Below, one piece after another: positions 46,311 to 56,000 of a DNA stretch of 64,000 bases. The notes beneath the pieces are model-generated. The model was not told the origin of the DNA, did not search any database, and saw only the letters and a program-made list of their open reading frames with translations. Within the stretch, counting starts at the first letter, position 1. Each line of letters opens with the position of its first letter. This DNA comes from Xanthobacteraceae bacterium (GTDB taxonomy: Bacteria; Pseudomonadota; Alphaproteobacteria; Rhizobiales; Xanthobacteraceae): positions 32,838 through 96,837 of the forward strand of contig JAIESI010000032.1 of NCBI GenBank assembly GCA_019746135.1, given 5' to 3'. A program made the position numbers and the translations under genes.

Positions 46311-47864
46311 ATGTCCAGTGCCGATGCCGAACGCTTCCGCCTGCGCCGCTTCGTCGAGCGGCTGGTGCAGCTTGGCGAGTGCGAGATCCACGACAAGCCG
46401 ATCGATCTCGTCGACGTGGCGGCGGTGCTCGACGGCAACACCAGGGCGACCTGGTTCAAGGCGGTCGGGCCGGAGAAGGCCGAGCTGATCGGCAACGTCA
46501 TGGGCTCGCGCAAGCGGCTGGCCCTGGCGCTGGATACCGACGAAGCGGGGCTTTTGCCGGAGATCACCCGGCGGCTCGGCAGCCCGCACAAGCCCATCAA
46601 GGTCGCGGCGGCCGACGCGCCGGTGCAGCAGGTGGTGAAGAAGGCCGAGGAGGCCGACCTCTGTGCGCTGCCGGTGCATCTGCAGCACGGCGAGGACGGC
46701 GCGCCGTACATCTCCGCGGGCCTCGATGTCATGCAATTCCGCGACACCGGGCACACCAATATCGGCTGCCGGCGGATCATGCTGCGCGGGCCGCGCACCG
46801 CGGGCATCGACATGATCGCGCCGAGCGACGCGCGCGCGATCTATCTCGAAGGCGTGGCGAAGGGCGAGAAGACGCCGGTGGCGTATGTCGTCGGCTCCAC
46901 GCCGTGCGACTTCATGGCGGCGGTCTGCATGAATCCGCCGATGGACGAGCTCGAGGTGCTGGGTGCGTTGCGCGGTGCGCCGGTTCCGGTCGTCAAATGC
47001 GTCACCAACGACATCTTCGTGCCGGCCGACGCCGAATACGTGCTCGAAGGCTATCTCGACAGCAAGGGCCACGTCGAGCCGGAAGGGCCGTACGGCGAAT
47101 ATGTCGGCTATTACGGCGTGGTGAAGCGCAATCCGGTGTTCCATCTCACCGCGATCACGCACAGGAAGGACGCGCTGTTCCAGACCGTCACCATCGGCGG
47201 CAAGCATCTCGGCCGCACCGACACCGCGCAGCTCACCACGGTGAAGACCGAGTCCGCGGCCTGGGCGGGCCTCGTCACCGCGGTGCGCGAGCCGGTGGCC
47301 TGCTTTGCCACGCCGTCGAGCGGCGGCATGTACAACGTCCGCGTCTCGATCCGCCAGCGCGTGCCGGGCGAGGCGCGCAACGCCATCGCCGCGGTGTTCG
47401 GCAGCATGGCCGAGGCCAAGCAGGTGTTCGTGTTCGACGACGACATCGACGTGTTCTCCGACGAGCAGTGCGACTGGGCGCTGGCGACGCGCTATCAGGG
47501 CGACCGCGACACGCTGCAGGGCTCGGGCTTCCGCGTGGTGCCGCTCGATCCGTCGCTCGGCGGCCAGCGCGTCGGCGCCAAGATCGGCTTCGACTGCACC
47601 ATCCCGTTCGGCAAGCGGCAGTCGCTGGAGTGGGGCGTCCCGGTGGCGCCGGTGATGCCCAAAGAAACCGCGAAGCCGAACGGCGGCGGGAAAAAGTCGG
47701 TGGCGGATACGCTCGCGGCCGGACCTGCGAGCTTCCTCGAGTTGATGGTCGCGGCCGGCTCCCGCGACGGCCGCGAGATCGTGCGCGAGCTCGACGTGCT
47801 TTATGCGGCCGACAAGCTCACGCGCAACGAGACCGGCCGTTATATTTTGAAAAGCGCCGGATAG
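46311..47864 (+). CDS. UbiD-family prenylated-FMN decarboxylase (second copy)
   Basis: The 517-residue protein has the UbiD core with TGHTNIGCRRIMLRGPRTAG (prFMN pocket), EPEGPYGEYVGYYG (acidic catalytic segment) and the C-terminal oligomerisation region ending EIVRELDVLYAADKLTRNETGRY. It probably decarboxylates an aromatic or unsaturated acid and needs a ubiX product not encoded here. The SIR2 gene begins five bases after its stop, and a diverged second copy of its last codons lies after that gene. The first UbiD copy at 10170 is shorter and distantly related. Confidence 0.9.
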   Translation: MSSADAERFRLRRFVERLVQLGECEIHDKPIDLVDVAAVLDGNTRATWFKAVGPEKAELIGNVMGSRKRLALALDTDEAGLLPEITRRLGSPHKPIKVAAADAPVQQVVKKAEEADLCALPVHLQHGEDGAPYISAGLDVMQFRDTGHTNIGCRRIMLRGPRTAGIDMIAPSDARAIYLEGVAKGEKTPVAYVVGSTPCDFMAAVCMNPPMDELEVLGALRGAPVPVVKCVTNDIFVPADAEYVLEGYLDSKGHVEPEGPYGEYVGYYGVVKRNPVFHLTAITHRKDALFQTVTIGGKHLGRTDTAQLTTVKTESAAWAGLVTAVREPVACFATPSSGGMYNVRVSIRQRVPGEARNAIAAVFGSMAEAKQVFVFDDDIDVFSDEQCDWALATRYQGDRDTLQGSGFRVVPLDPSLGGQRVGAKIGFDCTIPFGKRQSLEWGVPVAPVMPKETAKPNGGGKKSVADTLAAGPASFLELMVAAGSRDGREIVRELDVLYAADKLTRNETGRYILKSAG

Positions 47865-47869
47865 CGCTC

Positions 47870-49675
47870 ATGGCGCGATCGGAGTCTTTGCTTGGCAACG
47901 ATCAGGTAGTCCAACTCGCTTTCTCGCTTCACGAGAATAGAGGTGTCTATTCGCTTTTGATTGGTTCGGGTATGTCCCGGGCTGCCGAGATTCCAACCGG
48001 TTGGGAAATCACTATCGACCTGATTCGACGAGTTGCGTTGGCACGGGGCGTCAAAGAGCAACCCGATTGGGCCGCCTGGTACAATGACGAGGTCGGTGAG
48101 GAGCCCAACTACTCAACCCTTCTCGCAGAGCTGGCCTCAACGCCCATGGAGAGGCGGTCCATCCTTCACGCATATATAGAACCCACGGACGAAGATCGAC
48201 GAGAAGGCCGCAAGATTCCGACGGCTGCTCATCGGTCCGTCGCGGAGCTCGTTCGCGCAGGCTATATTCGGGTCGTTATCACTACCAATTTCGACAGGCT
48301 CATCGAGAACGCGTTGCGCGACGCGGGCGTCGAGCCCACGGTCGTGTCCTCGCCTGACGCGTTGTCCGGCGCTGAATCAATGGCGCACAGCACTTGCTAC
48401 ATCCTCAAACTTCACGGGGATTACAAGGACACACGAATTCTCAATACGGACGAAGAATTGAGCGCATATCCGGAAGTCTACGGAAATTTACTCGATCGAA
48501 TCTTCGATGAATACGGCCTGATCGTTTGTGGCTGGTCTGGCGAGTGGGATCATGCGTTGCGGGCCGCGTTTCTGCGCGCGCCAAACCGTCGATATCCACT
48601 ATATTGGACCTCACGATCGGCGCTTCGCTCGGCCGCGAAGCAGGTCGCGGATCACCGCAAGGCCCGTGTTGTTACTATAGCCGATGCGGACTCATTTTTC
48701 ACGGCGCTTCGGCAGCGGGTCGAAACGCTGGAGCAGACCCGCCGGCAGAATCCGCTTAGTGTGGAGCTGTTGGTTAGCACAGCAAAACGGTATCTCGCGC
48801 GATCCGAATATCGAATCCAGCTTGACGACCTTGTTGCCCAAGAAACTGAGCGAGTACTCGCCGCAATTGCTGTTCCGGCGCTTGCACCGCATGACGCTGT
48901 CGATCGCGTTCATTTCCTTACAAGAATTCGAACCTATGAAGGGGTCGTTGAAGCGCTTGTACGCATGGTCGGCGTCATGGGGCGGTGGGGCGACGGAAGT
49001 GAAACACCGCTTGTCCTGGACCTCATCCGCACGCTTTGCGCGGATGCCGATCGTGTCGGTAGCGGGACAAACGTATGGCTAAGTTTGCGTAGATATCCTG
49101 CGGTTTTGATCTTCACGGCCTACGGGCTTGGTTTAACGGTCGCGAGGCGATGGAGCGTGCTGCACGAGTTGTTTGCGGCCCAGGTCGCAAGGGAAGGTAA
49201 GCAGCAACATAGAGCCGTAGACGCGTTGTTCCTGTGGGCTTGGGGTGACGGAGCGGATGATGGATTGTGGAATTTCGTTTGGAGCACACCCGACAAGAAA
49301 GTCAGCAAATTAACACCGCTCAGTAGCTATCTATCCGGGCTGTTCAGCGAGTGGGGAAAGTCGTTTACGAGTCTCACTCCCGACCTGGAGTTTCTCTACG
49401 AGAGGTTTGAGCTGCTGGGCTCGGTCGCTCATTTGGAGGCAACCGAGCAATCCGACCTTGAGAAGGCTATGGCGGACAACCGTCCCAATAGTTGGGTTTG
49501 GGCTCCCGTCGGGCGTTATGCTTGGCACACCTCAAATTTCGAGCGGCTACTGCAGGAGATTGGAGAAGAGCCGTTCCGACGCGAACTATTGGACGCGGGC
49601 TTTGCGCGAGGTAACGAGACGTTCCTTGGGCTAGCGGTCGAGAATATCAAACGTATTGCTAGAAGGGTCCGTTGA
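47870..49675 (+). CDS. SIR2-domain protein, candidate standalone anti-phage NADase
   Basis: The 601-residue protein begins with a SIR2-like domain (about 20-250). It shows the NAD-binding GSGMSRAAEIPTGW (32-45), TTNFDRLIE (138-146, catalytic Asn140), LHGD (His182) and VCGWSGEWD. These motifs are shared with ThsA, DSR and SIR2-HerA effectors, which deplete NAD during phage infection. Residues 330-601 are mostly helical and match no domain I recognise; no SLOG, HerA or Argonaute partner is adjacent. ATG at 47870 follows the UbiD stop by five bases. Base composition is near 50% GC in places, against the high-GC flanks. The 1098-residue track ORF is not a real fusion. Confidence 0.85.
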   Translation: MARSESLLGNDQVVQLAFSLHENRGVYSLLIGSGMSRAAEIPTGWEITIDLIRRVALARGVKEQPDWAAWYNDEVGEEPNYSTLLAELASTPMERRSILHAYIEPTDEDRREGRKIPTAAHRSVAELVRAGYIRVVITTNFDRLIENALRDAGVEPTVVSSPDALSGAESMAHSTCYILKLHGDYKDTRILNTDEELSAYPEVYGNLLDRIFDEYGLIVCGWSGEWDHALRAAFLRAPNRRYPLYWTSRSALRSAAKQVADHRKARVVTIADADSFFTALRQRVETLEQTRRQNPLSVELLVSTAKRYLARSEYRIQLDDLVAQETERVLAAIAVPALAPHDAVDRVHFLTRIRTYEGVVEALVRMVGVMGRWGDGSETPLVLDLIRTLCADADRVGSGTNVWLSLRRYPAVLIFTAYGLGLTVARRWSVLHELFAAQVAREGKQQHRAVDALFLWAWGDGADDGLWNFVWSTPDKKVSKLTPLSSYLSGLFSEWGKSFTSLTPDLEFLYERFELLGSVAHLEATEQSDLEKAMADNRPNSWVWAPVGRYAWHTSNFERLLQEIGEEPFRRELLDAGFARGNETFLGLAVENIKRIARRVR

Positions 49676-49766
49676 TCGCCGCCGAGATCGCGCGGGCGCT
49701 GGATGTTCTCTATCCACCAACAGGTTGACGCGTAACGAAGCCGGCTCCTACGCGCCGAAGAGCTAA
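49676..49766 (+). pseudogene. Decayed UbiD 3'-end remnant
   Basis: Read in frame from 49678 the sequence gives AAEIARALDVLY, then after a one-base deletion RLTRNEAGSYAPKS-stop. This aligns with the end of the intact UbiD (EIVRELDVLYAADKLTRNETGRY-KS): about 17 of 29 residues and two thirds of bases match. The homology starts exactly at the SIR2 stop codon. It is best explained as the tail of a UbiD gene left behind by insertion or replacement of the intervening DNA. Confidence 0.8.
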
Positions 49767-50003
49767 ATTGGGAGCCGGCGCCCCAGGTCGATTCACGTGC
49801 GGCATCGGCGGTGGCCAGTCGAGGGAGGGCAGGCGAGGGAATACGATCTCTCTATTCGACCGTAACGCTGGGGGCGCGGTCATGATGTCGCGCCATCGTG
49901 CCGTTTCCGACCGTATGTAGGAAGCCTCCTTGGTGGTCAGCGTGTCGAAGGTTTCCAGGACCAGCGCATTCAACTGCTGCCGCAACACGTCAAACATCTG
50001 CAT
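49710..50003 (-). CDS. Short hypothetical ORF
   Basis: A 97-residue ORF (MQMFDVLRQQLNALVLETFDTL...) has plausible codon use in its first 40 codons. Its second half is Pro-rich and antisense to the UbiD remnant, so it may be the intact start of a gene truncated at the same junction. No family is recognised and no strong ribosome site is seen. It could equally be chance. Confidence 0.25.
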   Translation of the reverse strand: MQMFDVLRQQLNALVLETFDTLTTKEASYIRSETARWRDIMTAPPALRSNREIVFPRLPSLDWPPPMPHVNRPGAPAPNLALRRVGAGFVTRQPVGG

Positions 50004-50144
50004 TCCCAAGCCGTGGCCTTACGAGAACGCGACCACCTGCGGTCTTGCGGCAGGCCCTCGCGGCAAGAAAACCGATCGCTCCAAATCGCAAATGCGCTAG
50101 TTATGGATGGGCGCGACCAGCGATTCGCTCCAGAGGGAGGATCG

Positions 50145-50414
50145 ATGCGTTACGGCAAACAGACGTTGCGCGCATCTGCGATGATCGCATTGGCAATTCC
50201 GAATGTCCTGGCAGCGTGTGCGACCAATGAAAATCAGGGAGCGAGGAGTATGTTCGAGCCGCAGGCCGCCGCTCTCGAGCGTTACGATCGATCATCTGCC
50301 AATTATCGACAGTGTGTTTTGACCAACGAAGCCAATCCAAACCGGTGCGAGTGGCAGCGCAATCTGATGGAAGCGGATCATAGGCAATTGCATGCCTCGC
50401 TTCAGCAGAAGTGA
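50145..50414 (+). CDS. Small predicted lipoprotein
   Basis: The 89-residue precursor has a basic N-terminus, a hydrophobic stretch and a lipobox (NVLAAC), so the mature lipoprotein would be about 67 residues. It contains two further Cys (RQCVLTNEANPNRCEWQ) likely to form a disulfide. The start at 50145 follows a strong ribosome site (GAGGGAGG). The longer track ORF is not needed. No family is recognised. It stands alone after the SIR2 region. Confidence 0.7.
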   Translation: MRYGKQTLRASAMIALAIPNVLAACATNENQGARSMFEPQAAALERYDRSSANYRQCVLTNEANPNRCEWQRNLMEADHRQLHASLQQK

Positions 50415-50430
50415 TGTTGGGCCGAAGCTT

Positions 50431-50600
50431 TGGAGCATGATCCCGAAAAGTGTGAAGCGGTTTTCGGACAAGATCATGCTCAGACAAGAAGCATGATTCC
50501 GAAAAAGCCTGCCTCGGACTTGATCCGGTGAAGCGGTTTCCCGCCTTCGCGAAGCCCGCTTCGGCGGGCGAAGCAAGGTCGGACAAGGATCATGCTCGAG
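50431..50600. repeat. Dispersed repeat of the GCATGATCCCGAAAAGTG type
   Basis: It has two copies of GCATGAT(C/T)CCGAAAA and a near-palindromic partner (CGGTTTTCGGACAAGATCATGCTC), then an inverted arm CCGCCTTCGCGAAGCCCGCTTCGGCGGG. This family is common between genes in Bradyrhizobium-like genomes. It lies between the small lipoprotein and the surface-protein module. No gene is inside. Confidence 0.7.
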
Positions 50601-50777
50601 CAAGCAGCCGAAGCGCGATGACGCGTCGAAGCAAAGTCATCCCGTGTTAGGCCACGCGCGAGATCGCGGATTCATCGTCGCCGTTTCGATCGAGCCACAC
50701 GATCCGCTTCTGAATATTCGCAGCAGATATTTTTCTTGATCTGTGTCCCGGCGAGCTGATTCGCGCCGCGATGGAAT

Positions 50778-50843
50778 TTGACATTGATAGTCAATTAAGA
50801 ATCAGTGAATTATCCCCAGTAAGATTCGGTAATTTGTCCCCAG
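50778..50843 (+). promoter_or_regulatory. AT-rich promoter/operator region of the autotransporter module
   Basis: TTGACATTGATAGTCAA contains a -35-like TTGACA and an inverted repeat (TTGAC-N7-GTCAA). Two direct repeats follow (AATTATCCCCAG at 50808, AATTTGTCCCCAG at 50831). The patch is far more AT-rich than its flanks and lies about 105-170 bases before the first surface-protein gene. Confidence 0.35.
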
Positions 50844-50947
50844 GCTTTTTGGCGTCCGTACGGCTTGTCGCATGTGTGCGTCGGCCTTCCGAACGAACGC
50901 GGTCAAAGGCCTTCACTTTCTCGCGAATGTTAACAGCAGGGGTGGCC

Positions 50948-52246
50948 ATGTCGCATTGGTCTCCGCGTCCGATCTCGTTATTCGGGCGCGCATCCGTGAT
51001 CGGGCTCGTTTCGCTGAGCGTGCCCCTGCAGGCTTTCGCGGCCGGATCGAACACGAGCGGCGTGGCGCCCATCCCCACGACGCCCACGCCGGTGGTGACC
51101 AGCCAGCCGCAGGTGGGATTGATCTCGGACGCGACCTGCGCCCAGCAGCTCGATACCCTTGGCATCGTCGCGGAGAGCGTCGCGATGGGCCTCGAGATCG
51201 GGGGCCTTGGCGCTGAAGTCACTGCACAAGCCGCGGGAGTCGGGCCAACCCAACAAGCAGCCGAAGCCGCAGCGATCGGCCTTCAGATCGGCGCTCAGGG
51301 TGCTGCAGCAGCAGCTTTGGCCGCTCAGGTCAGGCAATCGCAGTTGCCGAGTTGCGAACAGGAATTCACCGGCACGGTGAAGGTCAGCAATGGCGGCCTG
51401 AATGTCACCGGTCAGTCCATCTTCAACAACACCGTCGGCATCATCGGCAATCTGAATGCCAGCCAGAATGTCACGGCAACCCAGGTCCAGGCCACGCAGG
51501 GCATTGCCGCCCATGGCGGCGCAATCTGGCTCGGCGATCCCGGCGGCCTGACCTATTCCAGCGGCATTACGCTCGGTGGCGGTGCGCTTTCGGGCGCAGG
51601 CACCGGCGGCGCGCAGGCTTTTACCGGCGACGTCAGTGCGGTCGCGATCGGCAACGGCGCCAGCGCGTTCGCCGTGAACAGCACCGCGCTCGGCACCAAT
51701 GCCAGGGCCGGGGCGGTCAGCGGCAGCGGCACCAATTCCACGGCTATCGGCGCCAATTCCAGCGCGGCGTTCAACAACTCCGCAGCGTTCGGCAGCGGCG
51801 CAACCGCGGTCCGTCCCAATCAGCAGGTGTTCGGCACGAGGTCGAACACCTACACGATGCCCGGCCTCACTTCGCCCGCCAGCCGGGGTGCCCAGTCGGG
51901 CCTGCTGCAGCTGCCGACCACGGACGCGATGGGCAATCTCGCGTCGGATGGCGGCGAGACCTTCAGGGCGATCTCGAGATTGCGCGCCGGCGTTGCCCTC
52001 TCGCTGGCCGCGACCCCTGCGGTGCTGGCGGCCAACGAGAAGTTCGGCATGCGCGTCGGCTGGGGCACGTTCGACGGCGCCAATGCACTGGGCTTCAGCG
52101 CGACCGGTGTTCTCGCCGAGGGGCTTTTTTCGAAGCGCGACCGGCTGACGCTCGATGGCGGTGTCGGCTTCGGCTTCGGCGAATTCATGGGCTACCGCGA
52201 GAACGCCGTCGTCGGCGGTCGCGCCGGCCTTCAGCTGACGTGGTGA
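50948..52246 (+). CDS. Trimeric autotransporter (YadA-like, type Vc)
   Basis: The 432-residue precursor has a signal peptide (cleaved near QAFAAG). An Ala/Gly-rich section follows with a doubled unit (AMGLEIGGLGAEV / AIGLQIGAQGAAA). Then come YadA head repeats (VAIGNGASAFAVNSTALGTNARAG, NSTAIGANSSAAFNN) and a C-terminal anchor of about 90 residues (RAGVALSLAATP, GWGTFDGANALGF, ending GLQLTW) matching the YadA barrel. It lacks a long coiled-coil stalk, so it is unusually compact. It should trimerise in the outer membrane as an adhesin. ATG at 50948 starts the signal; the upstream track residues are unlikely. Confidence 0.82.
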   Translation: MSHWSPRPISLFGRASVIGLVSLSVPLQAFAAGSNTSGVAPIPTTPTPVVTSQPQVGLISDATCAQQLDTLGIVAESVAMGLEIGGLGAEVTAQAAGVGPTQQAAEAAAIGLQIGAQGAAAAALAAQVRQSQLPSCEQEFTGTVKVSNGGLNVTGQSIFNNTVGIIGNLNASQNVTATQVQATQGIAAHGGAIWLGDPGGLTYSSGITLGGGALSGAGTGGAQAFTGDVSAVAIGNGASAFAVNSTALGTNARAGAVSGSGTNSTAIGANSSAAFNNSAAFGSGATAVRPNQQVFGTRSNTYTMPGLTSPASRGAQSGLLQLPTTDAMGNLASDGGETFRAISRLRAGVALSLAATPAVLAANEKFGMRVGWGTFDGANALGFSATGVLAEGLFSKRDRLTLDGGVGFGFGEFMGYRENAVVGGRAGLQLTW

Positions 52247-52256
52247 GGACAGCGGA

Positions 52257-52910
52257 ATGTTTGGCCGCATGAGCGAGAGGCTTTGCAGCGCAATGAGCAG
52301 CCGTGAGCCGGCGCGACTGAGAGTCGCGAAAAAACTTCGGGCGCTTTCGTTGGCGATGACCATGGCCGCCTCGATTGCGGTCCCCGCCAGCGCGCAAGTG
52401 GCGGAGCCCGGAATGCCGAACGGCATGCAGCTCCTGATGATGATCAAGACCACGCTGATCGCCTACAGCCAGGCCAACACGACCGGAAACTACAGCGTTC
52501 TGCGCGATCTGGCGGCGCCGGCCTTCCAGCAGGTCAACTCCGTCGCGCGTCTGAGCGAAATCTTCCGCGACGAGCGCAGCAAGAATCTCGATCTTTCGCC
52601 GGTGGTTCTGCTCCGGCCCGAGCTGCTTCGCCCCGTCGTCGTCGACGACAACGGCCTCCTGAATGTCGAGGGCTATTTTCCGAGCAAACCGCAGATGGTG
52701 CATTTCAAGCTGGTGTTTCAGAGCGTCGCGCAGAAGTGGCGGCTCGTCGCGCTTGGCGTCACCACGGTTTCCGCCACGCCCATGGCCGCGAATGATCCCA
52801 AGCGCGAAAACCCCGCAGCGCGGCCGGCCGAGAAGGCAAAAGTGACGGCTGGCGAATTTGTTCAGAACTGGGCCGGCAACTGGCCCGCTTTGCAAGCCGG
52901 GTTCCGTTGA
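52257..52910 (+). CDS. Exported protein with NTF2-like core, partner of autotransporters
   Basis: The 217-residue precursor has a long basic N-region and a hydrophobic core ending AVPASAQ (cleavage near residue 47). The mature part resembles a cystatin/NTF2-like fold (YSQANTTGNYSVLRDLAAPAFQQ, then FKLVFQSVAQKWRLVALGV). The C-terminus is charged. It lies 10 bases after the trimeric autotransporter and 130 before the large one, so it may assist their secretion or folding. That role is inference; the family is not named with confidence. Confidence 0.7.
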   Translation: MFGRMSERLCSAMSSREPARLRVAKKLRALSLAMTMAASIAVPASAQVAEPGMPNGMQLLMMIKTTLIAYSQANTTGNYSVLRDLAAPAFQQVNSVARLSEIFRDERSKNLDLSPVVLLRPELLRPVVVDDNGLLNVEGYFPSKPQMVHFKLVFQSVAQKWRLVALGVTTVSATPMAANDPKRENPAARPAEKAKVTAGEFVQNWAGNWPALQAGFR

Positions 52911-53040
52911 GCAGCGGCCGTGTTGGCCGCGATGCGTCCGCGCAGCTTCTGTCGTGTTCGAGTGGAGATGCTTCACGTGCTGAGCGCCTGCGCCCGGTTC
53001 GGCGCCCAGGTGTCCGGCGCAAGGAAAAAATGACAACGCG

Positions 53041-56000
53041 ATGAACACACGAACTCGACAGATCAAGGTTTACGCGGGGCGTCGGGCTGGAGCTCTCGGC
53101 CGGGAGGTCGCAGCCTCATCGAGGCTGGGCCGCAAGCTCGCAACCTGTGTGACCTTCGTCAGTTTTCTGATGGCAACAACTGCGCTGCCGGTTTGGGCAG
53201 AAGGCGGAGATGGTGGCAGTGACGGCGTCAATGCTGGTGGCGCGGGCGGAACTGGATTTGTCGGAAATGCCGGCGGCACCAGCTTAACACCCGCTGGCGG
53301 CGGCGGCGGCGGCGCGGGCGGCGGAGCCGGCGGCGGCAGTGCAGGGGGAGGCGCAGGCGGAGCCGGCGGCGCTAACGGCAACGGCGCAGGCGCAGCGAGC
53401 ATCACCAATGCTGCGCCACTCGCGGGTGGCGACGGCAGCAGCGGTGGCGACGGCCCGCCGGCTGGCAGCGGCGGCGGCGGTGGCGGCGGTGCGGGCGGTT
53501 ACGGGGCCATCGTCACCGGCGGCGGCGCGAGCAGCAACAGCAGCACGATCACGGGCGGCGACGGCGGGGCAGGCGGTGCATCCGGGGGCAGCTTGAACAA
53601 TCGCGGCGGCAACGGCGGCGACGGCGGCGTCGGCATTGAATTTACGACGAGCGGTGCCACCTTCACCAACTCCGCGGGCGCAACCGTGACGGGCGGCAAC
53701 GGCGGAGCTGGGGGAGCGGCCTTCGGGTTCGGAACGGCCGGCATTGCAGGCTCTGGCGGCGCCGGCATCGTGGGTTCAGGTCTCACGATCATCAACAGCG
53801 GGACGATATCCGGCGGCTTGTCAGGGACCGGCCTGACCCGCGCCGACGCCATCACCTTCACCGGCGGCGCCAACGTTCTCGAGCTGCAGCCCGGGAGCTT
53901 CATTGCCGGCAATGTGGTCGTTCAAGCCGGCACCGGGACGCTCCGGCTGGCCGGCACCGGGAGCGGCGCTTTTGACGCCTCGTCGATCGGCCCGGCGGCC
54001 CAGTACCGGGGCTTCGGCAGCTTCGAGAAGACCGGCACCAGCACCTGGTCCTTGACCGGAACAACGACGGCGCTGACGCCCTGGACGATCAGCGGCGGGA
54101 CTTTGTCCATCACGGCGGACGGCAGTCTCGGTGCGAGTGGCGGCGTTCTCACCATGGACGGCGGCACCCTGCAGTTTCTCAACACCACCACCAGCACCCG
54201 CAACGTCACGCTGACCGCCAACGGCGGCACGTTCAACACCTTGGGCTCCCCCGTGACGCTCGGCGGCACGATTTCCGGCGTGGGAGGCAGCCTGACCAAG
54301 ACCGGCCTCGGCATCCTGACCCTCTCGGGAACGAGCACCTATGACGGCGCGACGACGGTCGAGCAGGGCACCCTGCAGGCGGGCGCCAACAATGTCTTCA
54401 GTAACGTGAGCGCGTTCGAGGTCAAATCCGGCGCCGTGCTCGATCTGAACGGTTTCAATCAAACCCTGACCTCGCTCGCCGGCGCGGGCAACGTCACGCT
54501 GGGCGCGGGCACGCTGACGACCGGTGACGCCACCAACACGACGCTGTCCGGTGCGATCTCGGGGACCGGCGGTCTCAACAAGGAAGGCACCGGTATCTTC
54601 ACGTTGTCCGGCGCCAACAATTATTCCGGCACGACGAATATCAACGCCGGCACGTTGCAGGCCGGCGCGGCAAGCACCTTCTCCTCCGACAGCGCCATCG
54701 TGGTGGGCGCCGCCGGAACGCTCGACCTCAACGGGTTCAACCAGTCGATCGGCTCGCTTGCCGGCAGCGGTGCAGTCACGCTGGGCGCTGGAACGCTGAC
54801 GACCGGAAACGACAACACCAACACGGCGTTCTCGGGAACCATGACCGGCACCGGCGGCTTGACGAAGGTCGGCACCGGCATCTTCACGCTGGACACGGCG
54901 GTCGCCTATACCGGCGCGACCAACGTCGATGCCGGCACGTTGCGAGCGGGCGCTGCGAACGTCCTGGCGCCCGGCAGCGCCTTCACCATCGCATCCGGCG
55001 CGACCCTCGATCTGAACTCCTTCTCCCAATCCATCGCCTCGCTCGCCGGTGCCGGCGACGTGACGTTGGGCATCGCCACGCTGACCGCCGGGTCCGGCAA
55101 CACCAGCACGACGTTCTCCGGAAACATTTTCGGCACCACCGGCGGATTGACCAAGGTCGGCACCGGCACGCTGACGCTTTCGGGCACGGGCGGCTACACC
55201 GGTGCAACGAACATCAGCGGCGGGACGTTGCTGGTCACCGGCGACTACGCGGGCTCGCCGTTTGTTGTCAATTCGGGCGGCACGCTTGGCGGCAGCGGCT
55301 TTGTAGGCGCAACCACCGTTGCGGGCGGCGGCACCCTGGCGCCGGGAAGCTCGACCGGCCTGAACGTGAACGGGACGCTGACATTCAATTCCGGCAGCAC
55401 CTATGCCGTCGGAGTTTCCCCGACTGCTGCCGACAAGGTTGTCGTCGCCGGCACGGCCTCGCTCGCCGGCACGGTCCAGGCCACGTTCCAGGGCGGCACC
55501 CTCACACCGAAGACCTACACGATCCTGACCTCGGCCGGCCTGGGCGGCACGACATTCGACACGCTCACGGCTGTCGGTGCGCCGGCCGGTTTTGCCCTGG
55601 CCCTGAGCTATACGGCGACCGATGCGCTGCTGAGCTTGACTGCTGCGCTTGGTCAGGACGTCCCGCTGAACCGGAACCAGCAGAACGTCGCAAGCGCGAT
55701 CAATTCGTTCTTCAACGGCGGCGGCACCTTGCCGCCGGAATTCCTGGCGATCTACAGCCTGACCGGAAAGGGCCTGCAGACCGCGCTCTCGCAGCTTTCG
55801 GGCGAAGGCGCGACGGGCGCGCCCCGCGGCGCCGCGATGATGACCGGTCAGTTCCTTGGGCTGATGCTTGATCCATTCGTCGACGGCCGGACTGGCGGCG
55901 CATCGAGCGGCGGCCGGATCGGCTTCGCGCAGGAAGACACGTTGCCGGATGCCGCACTCGCCTACGGGACGGCACCTCCGCGGTCGCCCCGGCTCGAGTC

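Noticed and set aside
46379-49675. 1098-residue ORF suggesting a UbiD-SIR2 fusion protein
   Set aside because: The first 497 codons are an out-of-frame reading of the ubiD gene (Arg/Gly-rich shadow). The real SIR2 start is ATG 47870, just after the ubiD stop.
50431-50600. Repeat after the small lipoprotein as an attachment site of a SIR2-bearing island
   Set aside because: It is a common rhizobial intergenic repeat type and has no matching copy on the other side of the SIR2 gene.
53200-53800. Gly-Gly-Ala repeats read as a mycobacterial PE_PGRS-type protein or as a DNA satellite
   Set aside because: The stretch is in frame inside an autotransporter with a signal peptide and a C-terminal barrel.
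54280-55250. Regular repeats at about 285-base spacing taken as a CRISPR-like array
   Set aside because: They encode beta-strand repeats in one open frame with diverged copies; unit size and coding nature exclude CRISPR.
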